Assembly: GCA_004558825.1 (NCBI GenBank) | Contig: SFDB01000012.1 | Coordinates: 1 to 33,097 of the forward strand | Origin: Clostridiales bacterium | GTDB lineage: Bacteria; Bacillota; Clostridia; Christensenellales; CAG-138 | Reading direction: 5' to 3' | Length of the DNA stretch: 33,097 nucleotides | Shown: in pieces, positions 15,498 through 24,349 of the stretch | Layout: every line of letters starts with the position of its first letter | How positions within the stretch are numbered: the stretch's first letter is position 1 | Translations under genes and position numbers: made by a program | The notes under the pieces: generated by a model | What the model was told of the DNA's origin: nothing | What the model saw: the letters and a program-made list of their open reading frames with translations, nothing else | The model's database searches: none

Positions 15498-16547
15498 ATG
15501 ACGGAGCTTAATTCGCTTACACAAGACGAACTTGTTGCGCTTTTGAGCGAGCTTGGCGAGCCGAAATTTAGAGCAAAGCAGCTTTTTCAGTGGCTGCAAA
15601 AGGGCGCTGCGCTCGATGAAATGACGAATATACCGAAGAAACTGCGCGAAGCGCTTTCGGTATATCCTATAGGAACGGCGCGCATATTCAAAAAGCGTGT
15701 ATCGCCGAAGGACGGTACGATAAAATATCTTTTCGAGCTCGGCGACGGCAACATGATAGAGGGCGTACTGATGCACTACAGCTACGGCTCTACGCTGTGC
15801 CTGTCTACGCAGGTCGGGTGCAGAATGGGCTGCATGTTTTGCGCATCGACGCTGAACGGATGTATACGAAACCTTACGCCGGGCGAAATGATAGCGCAGA
15901 TAAACGCCGCCGAAAAGGACTGCCCCAAAGAGGAGGGCGCGAACCGCAGGGTTACGAATATAGTGCTGATGGGCAGCGGCGAACCGCTGGATAACTACGC
16001 CAACGTTGTGAAATTTCTGAAGCTTGTTACATCGGAGGACGGCATAAATATGTCAAGCCGCAACATATCCGTGTCGACGTGCGGGCTGGTTGATAAGATA
16101 TATTCATTTATTGACGATGCGCCACATGTAACGCTCAGTTTATCGCTGCACGCTCCGAACGATTCGATACGCGATACGATAATGCCGGTGAACAAACGCT
16201 ATAAGGTCGATGAGGTGCTTCGCGCGGCGAAGGCGTACGCTGTTCGCACGGGAAGGCGTGTTATATTCGAATATGCGCTTATTAAAGGCGTGAACGACGG
16301 AATCGAACATGCCGAGGAGCTTTCGCGGCGTCTTAAATACATAAATTGTCATGTGAATCTTATTCCGCTCAATCGCGTGAAGGAGCGCGGACTCGACGGC
16401 ACGACGCGAGAAAAGGCGTACGAATTTGCAAAATGGCTCAAGGAGCGCAGAATATCGGCAACGGTACGGCGTGAGATGGGTGCGGATATCGACGGCGCGT
16501 GCGGACAGCTCAGAAGGAACGTGCTCGAGAATCTGAAAAACGGATAG
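15498..16547 (+). CDS. rlmN: Dual-specificity rRNA/tRNA (adenine-C2)-methyltransferase RlmN
   Basis: RlmN is a radical-SAM enzyme that methylates C2 of A2503 in 23S rRNA and A37 in some tRNAs. The 349-residue protein has the iron-sulfur cluster motif CRMGCMFC (Cys108, Cys112, Cys115) and the conserved C-terminal cysteine in GACGQL (Cys335), which carries the methyl intermediate. The segment GSGEPLDNY is also diagnostic. GAGGTG precedes ATG 15498, four bases after the rsmB stop codon. Confidence 0.97.
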   Translation: MTELNSLTQDELVALLSELGEPKFRAKQLFQWLQKGAALDEMTNIPKKLREALSVYPIGTARIFKKRVSPKDGTIKYLFELGDGNMIEGVLMHYSYGSTLCLSTQVGCRMGCMFCASTLNGCIRNLTPGEMIAQINAAEKDCPKEEGANRRVTNIVLMGSGEPLDNYANVVKFLKLVTSEDGINMSSRNISVSTCGLVDKIYSFIDDAPHVTLSLSLHAPNDSIRDTIMPVNKRYKVDEVLRAAKAYAVRTGRRVIFEYALIKGVNDGIEHAEELSRRLKYINCHVNLIPLNRVKERGLDGTTREKAYEFAKWLKERRISATVRREMGADIDGACGQLRRNVLENLKNG

Positions 16548-16561
16548 AAGGGGGAAACGAC

Positions 16562-17287
16562 ATGCGATACGCGTTCAAAAGCGTAAAGGGCTTGAGGAGC
16601 GAGAATCAGGACAGCTGCTATATACCGCCGAAAGAGGCTGTTCCCGCAGCCATCGTTGCCGACGGAATGGGCGGACATAACGCCGGGCTTACCGCGAGCA
16701 AACTGGCCGTAGAAGCCGCTGTCGAGTTCTTAAACAAAAATGAGCTTGCGGATAAACAAAGACAATTGCGCGAGGCGGTTGAATACGCGAATAAACGCAT
16801 ATATTCTGCGTCGCTGACGGAGCCCGAATTCAGCAATATGGGCACTACCTTTGTTGCTGTGATTGCGTCGAGCGATGAGCTGACGGCCGTTAATGTAGGC
16901 GACAGTCGTATTTATGTCATAGATTCGAGCGGGATTAGGCGCATAAGCAATGACCATTCGCTTGTACATGAGCTTGTGCTTGCAGGCGTTCTTACGGAAG
17001 CGGCCGCAAAGGTGCATCCGTACAGAAACATAATAACGAGAGCGCTTGGCACGCACGGTGTTGTAGAGGGCGACATATTTGTATGCAAATGGAAAGACGG
17101 CGATTACGCACTTCTTTGTTCGGACGGGCTCCACGGCTGCATGAGCGACGACGAAATTGAGCGCATAGTAAAGGAAACGCCTAATATGGACGAAGCTTGC
17201 GAAAAGCTCGTAAGCGCGGCGCTCTCCAACGGCTCGACAGACAATGTGACCGTTGTTCTCGTGAAAAATGAGGAGGTATGTGGATGA
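16562..17287 (+). CDS. prpC: PP2C-family protein serine/threonine phosphatase (PrpC/Stp)
   Basis: This cytoplasmic Mn/Mg-dependent phosphatase reverses phosphorylation by the adjacent PASTA kinase. The 241-residue protein shows the PP2C metal-binding motifs in order: SENQD (Asp17), VADGMGGH (Asp34), MGTT, CSDGLHG and GSTDNVT. AAGGGGG seven bases before ATG 16562 sets the start; the open frame extends further left into rlmN. It overlaps prkC by 4 bases (ATGA). Confidence 0.96.
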   Translation: MRYAFKSVKGLRSENQDSCYIPPKEAVPAAIVADGMGGHNAGLTASKLAVEAAVEFLNKNELADKQRQLREAVEYANKRIYSASLTEPEFSNMGTTFVAVIASSDELTAVNVGDSRIYVIDSSGIRRISNDHSLVHELVLAGVLTEAAAKVHPYRNIITRALGTHGVVEGDIFVCKWKDGDYALLCSDGLHGCMSDDEIERIVKETPNMDEACEKLVSAALSNGSTDNVTVVLVKNEEVCG

Positions 17288-19122
17288 CGGACAAAATACT
17301 CGGCAGGAAATATCATATAGGCGAGCCAATAGGCAGCGGCGGCATGGCTGTCGTATACAAGGCGCGCGTCATAGGCACGAATAAAACGGTTGCCGTAAAG
17401 GTTTTGCGCGAAGAGTATCGTGAAAATCCCGAATTTGTTCGCCGCTTTGAGCGGGAAGCGCGAGCGGCGCTGTCGCTTTCGCATGAAAATATTGTGCGCA
17501 CATACGACGTAGGTAATGACGACGGCGTTTACTATATTGTCATGGAATATGTGCAGGGAAAGACGCTGAAGGAAATACTTTCCGCGAACGGCCCGCTGCC
17601 GCCGAAAATAGCGATAAGCCTTGCCTGCCAAGTGCTTGACGCGCTTGCGTGTGCGCACGGCAAGGGAATTATACACAGGGATGTTAAACCGCAGAATGTT
17701 ATTGTCACGCCGTACGGCAAGGCAAAGCTTGCGGATTTTGGCATAGCCATGGATGTCAATGCATCGACACGCACGTTTGCGGGACATAATGTGCTCGGCT
17801 CGGTGCACTATATATCGCCCGAACAAGCGCGCGGCGATGAGATAAAACCGTACAGTGATATATATTCGGTCGGAATAATGCTTTACGAAATGCTGATAGG
17901 CAGGGTGCCTTTCGACGGAGACACGACGGTTACGGTGGCGCTGAAGCATTTGCAGGAAACAATAACGCCTCCGTGCGTTGTGAACGACAAGGTGTCATCG
18001 TCCCTTAGCGATATCGTAGTGAAGGCCGCTTCAAAGAACCCTGACGACAGATATCAGACGGCACAGGCGATGCGTCACGATCTTCAGCGTTCGCTTAAAG
18101 AGCCGAACGGTAAATTCGCGCGTCAGAAACCTGAGACGGCAAAGCCCCAAAAGCGCAGCCTCATGTGGATAGCGCCTGTTGTTTTGCTTGCCGCGGCGAT
18201 TATATTTGTTGGAGCGTACTATATTGGGCGTTCGAAACAGCCGACGCAGCTCAATACGGCGGACTATGTACCCAGGCTTGTCGACAAGAAAATCGAGGAC
18301 GGCATAAAGCTTGCGAATGACAGAGGATATACCGTGGAAGAGGCGGAAAGAGTGGAGAGCCTCGATTATCCCGAAGGCACGATAATCAGTCAATCGCCTA
18401 CGGAGGGAGCGAAGAGCAACGCTGCGCACAAAATAATAGTGGTGGTAAGCAAGGGGAGCGATTTCACAAAAGTCCCGGCTCTTTACGGTAAGACGCAGAC
18501 GGAAGCGATAGAGGCGTTATCGAACCATAACCTAAAGCTTGGAACTGTAAAATACGATGAGACGAGCGAGCTTGCTCCGGGCACGGTTATATCGCAGTCA
18601 CCCGAAGAGAATGCTACGCTTGAAAAGGGCGATAGCGTCGATATAGTGCTCAGCGGCGCACAGACGATAAGCGCTGAGATGATAAGCGTTACGGGAAAAC
18701 CGCTGTATACGGCGATTCTTGACCTCAAAACGAAGGGGTTTGAGAACATATTTATATCCGTCACTCCGACAGACGATAAGTCGCTCGATGAGACGGTAAT
18801 ATCGCAAAGCGTAGAGCAAGGCGTTGCGATAACGATTACGGATGCGGTGACGCTCGAAGTCGCGCGCACAAATCCCGGAATATACGTCTGTGACATCGCG
18901 TTTAATATAGATGTTGCCACAAACGATTCGCAGGTGATAGTCGCTGCGCTGCTGAACAACGGCGCGAAGCAGATATTGTATTCCGAGACGATGCAGGCGG
19001 GTAAGCAAATACCTATATCGTTCACCGGGTACCTGCGTTCGGCCGGAGAATACTACTGCATCGTATATGTAAACGGCGTCGAGGTGAGGAGAGGCGCATG
19101 CAATTTCATATTCAAGGGCTGA
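17284..19122 (+). CDS. prkC: PASTA-domain membrane serine/threonine kinase (PrkC/Stk type)
   Basis: PrkC-type kinases sense peptidoglycan fragments or lipid II through extracellular PASTA repeats and phosphorylate cytoplasmic targets; in Bacillus PrkC triggers spore germination. The 612-residue protein has a kinase domain (about 10-270) with P-loop GSGGMA, Lys39, catalytic HRDVKPQN (Asp133), DFG (151-153) and SPE (178-180). A transmembrane helix (about 293-314) and three PASTA repeats (about 324-393, 394-460, 461-529) follow, then a beta-rich C-terminal domain of about 83 residues. I choose ATG 17284 because GAGGAGG is 7 bases away; ATG 17278 is only 1 base away. It is coupled to prpC by ATGA overlap. 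Confidence 0.96.
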   Translation: MTDKILGRKYHIGEPIGSGGMAVVYKARVIGTNKTVAVKVLREEYRENPEFVRRFEREARAALSLSHENIVRTYDVGNDDGVYYIVMEYVQGKTLKEILSANGPLPPKIAISLACQVLDALACAHGKGIIHRDVKPQNVIVTPYGKAKLADFGIAMDVNASTRTFAGHNVLGSVHYISPEQARGDEIKPYSDIYSVGIMLYEMLIGRVPFDGDTTVTVALKHLQETITPPCVVNDKVSSSLSDIVVKAASKNPDDRYQTAQAMRHDLQRSLKEPNGKFARQKPETAKPQKRSLMWIAPVVLLAAAIIFVGAYYIGRSKQPTQLNTADYVPRLVDKKIEDGIKLANDRGYTVEEAERVESLDYPEGTIISQSPTEGAKSNAAHKIIVVVSKGSDFTKVPALYGKTQTEAIEALSNHNLKLGTVKYDETSELAPGTVISQSPEENATLEKGDSVDIVLSGAQTISAEMISVTGKPLYTAILDLKTKGFENIFISVTPTDDKSLDETVISQSVEQGVAITITDAVTLEVARTNPGIYVCDIAFNIDVATNDSQVIVAALLNNGAKQILYSETMQAGKQIPISFTGYLRSAGEYYCIVYVNGVEVRRGACNFIFKG

Positions 19123-19123
19123 A

Positions 19124-19999
19124 ATGATGAATGGCTTGATACTGAAGGGAATAGGCAGCTTTTATACGATCAAAGCCGACGACGGCGCCGAGTATACATG
19201 CAAGGCGCGCGGGCGCTTTAGAATAGAAGGCATAACGCCGCTCCCGGGAGACCGCGTAGAGTTTGAACCAGACGGCGAGAATGGGTTCATAACGTCAATA
19301 AAGGCGCGTAAAAACGTGCTTGTGCGGCCTGCTGTAGCAAACCTTGACAAGCTCATAATAGTTGTGTCGGCAAATCTGCCGAGGCCGGATCTGCTTCTTG
19401 CGGATAAGCTGCTTGTTTCATGCGAATTTATAGGGATAGAACCCATCATCGTGATAAACAAATGCGATGCCCCCCGCGAGGTAGACAGAATAGAGAGCGA
19501 ATACAAAAAAACGGGGTATCGCATAGTCCGCGCTTCTGCCATACGGAAAAGCGGCGTTGACGAATTGCGGCACCAAATAGAAGGCTGCATTTCCTGCTTT
19601 GCGGGACAGTCGGCTGTCGGTAAAAGCTCATTGATGAACGCGCTTGTACCTTGGGCCGCTATGGATACGGGAGAGCTTTCTCGAAAGACGGACAGAGGCC
19701 GCCATACAACGCGTCATGCTGAGCTGATAATGCTCGACAAAAATACGGCGCTCGTCGATACTCCCGGCTTTAGTTTGCTTGACATAGATATAACGGAGAG
19801 CACTAAGCTTGCGGGCGCTTATCCCGAAATGCGTGGAAGTTTGGGAAAATGCAGATATCAGGACTGTCTGCATATATCGGAGCCCGATTGCGATGTGAAG
19901 CGCGCCGTTGCCGAAGGCAGGATTTCGGAAGGAAGATATGAGCGCTACAAGATATTGATGAACGACATAAAGGAGCTAAGGAAGCACAGATATGATTGA
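19124..19999 (+). CDS. rsgA: Ribosome small-subunit-dependent GTPase RsgA
   Basis: RsgA is a circularly permuted GTPase that checks late 30S assembly. The 291-residue protein has an OB-fold (about 1-65), then the G motifs in permuted order: NKCD (112-115), GQSAVGKSS (161-169) and DTPGF (212-216). It ends with a zinc-binding domain whose ligands are Cys243, Cys248, His250 and Cys256. It begins one base after the prkC stop; an in-frame second ATG at 19127 is an alternative start. rpe overlaps its 3' end by 8 bases. Confidence 0.96.
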   Translation: MMNGLILKGIGSFYTIKADDGAEYTCKARGRFRIEGITPLPGDRVEFEPDGENGFITSIKARKNVLVRPAVANLDKLIIVVSANLPRPDLLLADKLLVSCEFIGIEPIIVINKCDAPREVDRIESEYKKTGYRIVRASAIRKSGVDELRHQIEGCISCFAGQSAVGKSSLMNALVPWAAMDTGELSRKTDRGRHTTRHAELIMLDKNTALVDTPGFSLLDIDITESTKLAGAYPEMRGSLGKCRYQDCLHISEPDCDVKRAVAEGRISEGRYERYKILMNDIKELRKHRYD

Positions 20000-20660
20000 A
20001 GGGAAAACTATTAAAGTTGCGCCGTCGATACTTTCGGCGGATTTTGCCGATATGGGACGGGCCGTGGAAATGCTGAGCGAATGGGATGCCGATTATGTTC
20101 ATTTCGACGTTATGGACGGGCGTTTTGTGCCAAGCATAACGTTCGGGGATAAGATGTGCAGGGCTATACGAAGCCATACGAAGCTACCGATAGATGTGCA
20201 TCTGATGGTTGAGGAGCCTGTGAAGCAGGTCGAACGGTTTATCGATGCTGGCGCGGATATCATAACCGTACATGCGGAGGCCGATCGCCATATTCACAGG
20301 ACGCTTCAGCTAATCAAAAAATGCGGAGCAAAATGCGGCGCCGTGCTAAACCCCGCTTCGTCGCCCGAGCTTGTTGAATTTGTGTTAGACGAATGCGACA
20401 TGATACTGCTGATGAGCGTCAACCCGGGTGCGGGCGGACAGAAGTTTATCATGTCGACAATAGAAAAAATACGCCGCATAAAAAAGATGGCCGATGAAAG
20501 GAATATTGACATAGATATAGAGGTAGACGGAGGAATAAATCCAACGACAGCGCGTATATGCATTGAAGCAGGGGCAAATGTGCTTGTCGCGGGAAACAGC
20601 GTGTTCACAGCGGATGACCCAAAGACTGTTATAAATGCCATACGAACGGCCGCAGACTAA
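19992..20660 (+). CDS. rpe: Ribulose-phosphate 3-epimerase
   Basis: Rpe interconverts ribulose 5-phosphate and xylulose 5-phosphate in the pentose phosphate pathway. The 222-residue TIM barrel has the family segments APSILSADF, HFDVMDGRFVPS, DVHLMVEEP, MSVNPGAGGQKF and EVDGGIN, which contain the two catalytic aspartates and metal-binding histidines. It closes the def-rpe operon. In many Firmicutes thiN (thiamine pyrophosphokinase) follows; here it is absent and a convergent gene overlaps the 3' end by 4 bases. Confidence 0.97.
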   Translation: MIEGKTIKVAPSILSADFADMGRAVEMLSEWDADYVHFDVMDGRFVPSITFGDKMCRAIRSHTKLPIDVHLMVEEPVKQVERFIDAGADIITVHAEADRHIHRTLQLIKKCGAKCGAVLNPASSPELVEFVLDECDMILLMSVNPGAGGQKFIMSTIEKIRRIKKMADERNIDIDIEVDGGINPTTARICIEAGANVLVAGNSVFTADDPKTVINAIRTAAD

Positions 20661-20887
20661 TCGCTGTCATCCGAAATCGACTTGGAAAAAAGGCTTGCCA
20701 TACGGGTGCGCATAGCGGTGCGCCTTGATGCGGTCTTTTCTTTATCTACAGCATAGCGTCCGTCGGATGCAGGGACGAGTATATCGCCTTCGCTTACGTC
20801 CGCGGGCAGCAGAGAGCGCGCGATAAGCAGCTTTTGACTGCCTATAAGACAAACGGCAAAGTCATCTTCAAATCTATCGATTATCAT
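20657..20887 (-). CDS. DUF3006-family small protein
   Basis: The 76-residue product begins MIIDRFEDDFAV, the characteristic start of DUF3006 proteins, which are predicted to form a small beta-barrel followed by a charged tail. No biochemical function is known to me. AAGGTGAT precedes the ATG. It converges on rpe, and the two coding regions share 4 bases with no terminator between them, so transcripts would overlap. Confidence 0.8.
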   Translation of the reverse strand: MIIDRFEDDFAVCLIGSQKLLIARSLLPADVSEGDILVPASDGRYAVDKEKTASRRTAMRTRMASLFSKSISDDSD

Positions 20888-20958
20888 TACAATATCACCT
20901 TGACTATGATATCATAATGTACGCCTGAAATGCAAAGCGTAAAATATCGCGCTGCCGA

Positions 20959-20986
20959 TTATCATTTCGAACATTGATGATATAAT
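20959..20986 (+). promoter_or_regulatory. SigA-type promoter of the DUF885 lipoprotein gene
   Basis: TTATCA (20959-20964), a 16-base spacer and TATAAT (20981-20986), with TGA directly before the -10 (extended -10). Confidence 0.5.
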
Positions 20987-21026
20987 TAGTAATGAACAAT
21001 CTTCACGAGGAAAGGCAAGGTATATT

Positions 21027-22808
21027 ATGAAAACAGCTTCAAAAATGCTTTCGCTGCTGCTTGCAGCGGCGATGCTTTTTTGCGTGGGATGCGCGAAAAA
21101 CAACGGCCAAGGCGGGAGCCTTGCACAACCTACGCCAACGTATCGGGCCGCGTCAACGGCCGACACACAGACGTTTACGGAATTGGACCGCGATTTTTTT
21201 GTCAATTATGTAACTTCCGACGCAGTGACATATCATCTTTGGCTGAAGCACCCTGAAGCGTTCAACATAACAGAAGAGCCCGAGGGACTCGGCGCAATGA
21301 CAAAGGAAGCGAACAATGAGTGGCTCTGTGAATGCGAAACGTATCTCGAACGGCTCAAGGGCATAAACAGAGAGAATCTTAGCGAGTGCGATAAGCTTTC
21401 GTACGACGTCATAGAGCGTTTTATTGAGGATCAGCTCAGCGAACGTGATTTCTACTATTATTATGAACCGTTTACACCGTACATAGGCACGCAGTCTAAT
21501 CTGCCGCTGACGTTTGCGTTTTATGAGCTTGACAGCTTGAAGAGTGTGGAATCGTACTTTGGAATACTGCGCGATACGGTGCGTTTTTTCGGAGAGCTTG
21601 AGGAGTTTGAACGCCAAAAGTCTGCCGCAGGGCTGTTTATGAGCGACATCGCATGCGACAATATAATAAGCGATTGCAAAACGTTTACGGAGAGCGGTGA
21701 GAATTGCTTCCTTATAACGGGCTTCCGTGAGCGCATAGACAAGATAGACAACCTTTCCGACACGAAAAAAGATGAGCTCGAGGAGCAAAACAAGGACTTG
21801 GTTCTAAACTGTGTCATGAAGGCGTACGACGGACTTATAACATGCATGGAGGAGCTTAAAGGTACGGGCAAAAACCTTGGCGGGCTCTGCGAATACGAGA
21901 ACGGGCTCGAGTATTTCGAACATGAGGTGCGCATAGCTTCCTGTGGGAATTTGAGCATAGAAGAGGCAAAAAGACTTCTTGAGAAAGAGATTGACAATCA
22001 GTATTTTAAAATCTATACAGCTATCAGAAAAGATCCGTTGATAATCGAGAAGTTTGATGAGGCGGAGTTTTCGTTCGGCACTGTAGAAGAAAACATAGAG
22101 TTTTTGAAAAGAAGCATATCGGAGGATTACCCTGAACTGCCCGAGCATGAAGTAAGCTTTTTCGACGCGCCTAAGGAGCTTGAGGATCAAATCAGTCCTG
22201 CGTCGTATCTTATACCGCCTATTGATGATGCGTATAATAACTTGATAATGCTGAATCAAAAGAGCGTCGAGGAAGGGGGAGACTTGCTCATGAAGCTTGC
22301 GCATGAAGGCTATCCCGGACATATGTACCAGTATGTCTATCAGCGCAGCATGGCGCAGCTTGGGTTGTTCCGAAGGATAACGTCGCTTACGGCGTATTAT
22401 GAAGGCTGGTCGCAGTATTCTGAGGATTACATATACGAACATCTGGAAAACGGCGGAGATGTTGGCATGATTGCATCGGCGAATACGATACTCTCGGGTG
22501 TTTTACTGCCGGCAATGATTAGCATAGGCGTAAACGCAGAGGGCTGGAGCAAAGCCGATATAATGAACTATCTAAAAGACTATGGTCTCGACTATGACGA
22601 CTATGCGGAATACTATTACAACATCTCTGTGGCGATACCGACATATACGCTTGATTACGCGCTTGGATATGCGGGTTTCTACGATATATATAATGCCTAT
22701 AGAGAAAAGATGGGCAAGAAATTCAATCTGCGCGAGTTTCACGAGAAGTATCTTAATATTGGGCCAGCGTATTTTGACATGATAAAGGAGCGTTTGATTG
22801 GCGAATGA
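21027..22808 (+). CDS. DUF885-family lipoprotein, putative metallopeptidase
   Basis: The 593-residue protein has a lipoprotein signal peptide with lipobox CVGC (Cys22), so it should be anchored on the outer membrane face. The body is the helical DUF885 fold with the zinc-peptidase-like motif HEGYPGH (426-432; HExxxxH with PGH, typical of the family). Family members are annotated as uncharacterised or as possible carboxy/dipeptidases; the substrate is unknown. AAGG lies 6 bases before ATG 21027. It overlaps the methyltransferase gene by 4 bases (ATGA). Confidence 0.88.
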   Translation: MKTASKMLSLLLAAAMLFCVGCAKNNGQGGSLAQPTPTYRAASTADTQTFTELDRDFFVNYVTSDAVTYHLWLKHPEAFNITEEPEGLGAMTKEANNEWLCECETYLERLKGINRENLSECDKLSYDVIERFIEDQLSERDFYYYYEPFTPYIGTQSNLPLTFAFYELDSLKSVESYFGILRDTVRFFGELEEFERQKSAAGLFMSDIACDNIISDCKTFTESGENCFLITGFRERIDKIDNLSDTKKDELEEQNKDLVLNCVMKAYDGLITCMEELKGTGKNLGGLCEYENGLEYFEHEVRIASCGNLSIEEAKRLLEKEIDNQYFKIYTAIRKDPLIIEKFDEAEFSFGTVEENIEFLKRSISEDYPELPEHEVSFFDAPKELEDQISPASYLIPPIDDAYNNLIMLNQKSVEEGGDLLMKLAHEGYPGHMYQYVYQRSMAQLGLFRRITSLTAYYEGWSQYSEDYIYEHLENGGDVGMIASANTILSGVLLPAMISIGVNAEGWSKADIMNYLKDYGLDYDDYAEYYYNISVAIPTYTLDYALGYAGFYDIYNAYREKMGKKFNLREFHEKYLNIGPAYFDMIKERLIGE

Positions 22809-23278
22809 CGACGGAGAGGTTAGAGTGTACATTCAAATCGCCGATAGGCATGATAACGCTTGAGCAGGCGGGCGATGCTATTGAGGGCCTTCACATAGAC
22901 AAGTATGCCGAATCGGGCGCGACGACGAAAACGAGCGAGCTTCTTGAAGAAGCACAAATGCAGATAACGGAGTATTTCGCAGGAAAAAGACGCGAGTTTA
23001 CGCTTCCGCTGCATACGAACGGTACGGCTTTTGAAGAGGAAGTGTGGCGCGTGATAGCGTCGGTCAGGTATGGGGAAACAATATCGTACGGAGAAATAGC
23101 GCGCAGAATAGGGCGTGAAAAAGCGGTGCGCGCAGTGGGCGGTGCGTGCGGAGAAAACCCGATACCGATACTCATACCTTGTCACAGGGTTTTACGAAGT
23201 GATGGGGGAATAGGCGGTTTCGCGCTTGGAATTGACGCCAAAAGATTATTGCTCGGATTGGAAGGCACGGATGTCTGA
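22805..23278 (+). CDS. ogt: Methylated-DNA--protein-cysteine methyltransferase
   Basis: This suicide protein transfers O6-methyl groups from guanine to its own cysteine. The 157-residue protein has the active site IPCHRV (Cys126), the Asn hinge in GENPIP (Asn118) and the arginine finger in VRAVGG. The helix position that usually reads AN before the hinge is AC here (Cys114), a minor variant. It is translationally coupled to the DUF885 gene by ATGA overlap, though no functional link is known. Confidence 0.95.
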   Translation: MTTERLECTFKSPIGMITLEQAGDAIEGLHIDKYAESGATTKTSELLEEAQMQITEYFAGKRREFTLPLHTNGTAFEEEVWRVIASVRYGETISYGEIARRIGREKAVRAVGGACGENPIPILIPCHRVLRSDGGIGGFALGIDAKRLLLGLEGTDV

Positions 23279-23283
23279 CGCGC

Positions 23284-23312
23284 TTGCAAAACACCGCAAA
23301 CGCTACTATAAT
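23284..23312 (+). promoter_or_regulatory. SigA-type promoter of the YwlG-family gene
   Basis: TTGCAA (23284-23289), a 17-base spacer and TATAAT (23307-23312), about 60 bases before the start codon. Confidence 0.6.
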
Positions 23313-23371
23313 TATAGCCGACTCGGTATGCGTCAAAGCCCGGTCGCAAGTATGATGTCACGGAGGACAAT

Positions 23372-23938
23372 ATGGATACTGTTTTTGCGCAGGCAAGCGC
23401 TGCGATTGATGAGCTGCTGGAGAAGGCTGTCACGCTTAAGAGCGGAGACATGGTTGTTATAGGCTGCTCTACGAGCGAGGTCGGTGGACATATGATAGGC
23501 ACAAGCTCAAGCGAGGAAGTTGCGAAGGCAATAATGGATGCGGTGCTTCCGAAGCTGCGTGAACGAGAAATATACTTGGCTGTGCAGTGCTGTGAACATC
23601 TTAACAGATGCCTTGTCGTAGAGCGCGAATGCATGGAGAAATATGACCTTACGCAGGTTTGGGTGCGTCCGCAGCTCCATGCAGGCGGCGCATTTGCGAT
23701 GCAGGCGATTGCAAGGTTCGACGACTATGTGATGGTCGAGGACCTCAAGGGCAAAGCATCGGCGGGTATGGATATTGGCGGCACGTTTATAGGAATGCAT
23801 ATGCATCCTGTTGTTGTTCCGATACATGCGGAAAACAAAAAAATCGGCAGCGCAAATGTAACGATGGCAAGGACACGCCCGAAATACATAGGCGGTCCCA
23901 GAGCTGCATACGATGACATGCCCGGGCCGGGCAAATAA
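23372..23938 (+). CDS. TIGR01440/DUF436 (YwlG) family protein
   Basis: The 188-residue protein matches the YwlG family from its recognisable segments VIGCSTSEVGGHMIGTSSS, QCCEHLNRCLVVE and GKASAGMDIGGTFIGMH. Family function is unknown; in Bacillus the gene lies near upp-glyA-rpiB. Conserved Cys-Cys-Glu-His and Met-His-Met-His clusters would suit metal or nucleotide binding, but this is speculation. GGAGGAC precedes the ATG at 23372. Confidence 0.9.
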   Translation: MDTVFAQASAAIDELLEKAVTLKSGDMVVIGCSTSEVGGHMIGTSSSEEVAKAIMDAVLPKLREREIYLAVQCCEHLNRCLVVERECMEKYDLTQVWVRPQLHAGGAFAMQAIARFDDYVMVEDLKGKASAGMDIGGTFIGMHMHPVVVPIHAENKKIGSANVTMARTRPKYIGGPRAAYDDMPGPGK

Positions 23939-24259
23939 GCCGACAGAAAGATAAAGCGAAAAAATTATCACTGCGCTATCCATATCGGTTATGGCGGAAT
24001 GGATATATCATTCAAACCGGAGCAAAGCGGATTCTGCTTACAGTACATACTTTGCTCCGGACAGCTCTCGTTTACTCTGAATCCCGCGCACTTTTGCCAT
24101 GCAAACCGCGGCATTTGTTACGGCATGCATAGATGCGAAGGAAAGATATTTATGAATGCTTATTTTTAATTTTTTTAAAATTGCGCGAACTGTGCGCGTT
24201 TTGAAAACCAATAAATTCATATTCAGAAATCAATTATGAGCTTCGTCTGATTTTCCTAA
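23939..24259. other. Non-coding spacer before spoIVB
   Basis: No credible gene on either strand. The stretch contains a perfect 11-bp stem with a 22-base loop (24017-24027 with 24050-24060), a very AT-rich run around 24160-24180 and an imperfect GCGC hairpin flanked by AAAA and TTTT (about 24177-24203) that could terminate the upstream gene. Confidence 0.5.
24017..24060. repeat. Perfect 11-bp inverted repeat
   Basis: CCGGAGCAAAG and CTTTGCTCCGG flank a 22-base loop. Neither side has a T-tract long enough for a standard terminator, so it may be an RNA structure or a protein-binding site. Confidence 0.5.
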
Positions 24260-24289
24260 GCATACTCGATAACGTTCCTGCTCAATATA
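24260..24289 (+). promoter_or_regulatory. Candidate forespore (SigG-type) promoter of spoIVB
   Basis: GCATA (24260-24264), an 18-base spacer and CAATATA (24283-24289) fit the SigG pattern GnATR-N18-CATnnTA at all but one position. No good SigA promoter is seen here. Bacillus spoIVB is transcribed by forespore sigma factors, chiefly SigG. Confidence 0.4.
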
Positions 24290-24349
24290 AACGCGGACGG
24301 CTCGTTTGCGTTCACGCAGGATCCGCCTAAATTTTTTACGAGGTGCGTT

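Noticed and set aside
24038..24220. Minus-strand 60-codon frame in the spacer before spoIVB
   Set aside because: No Shine-Dalgarno or recognisable motif, and it crosses a perfect hairpin.
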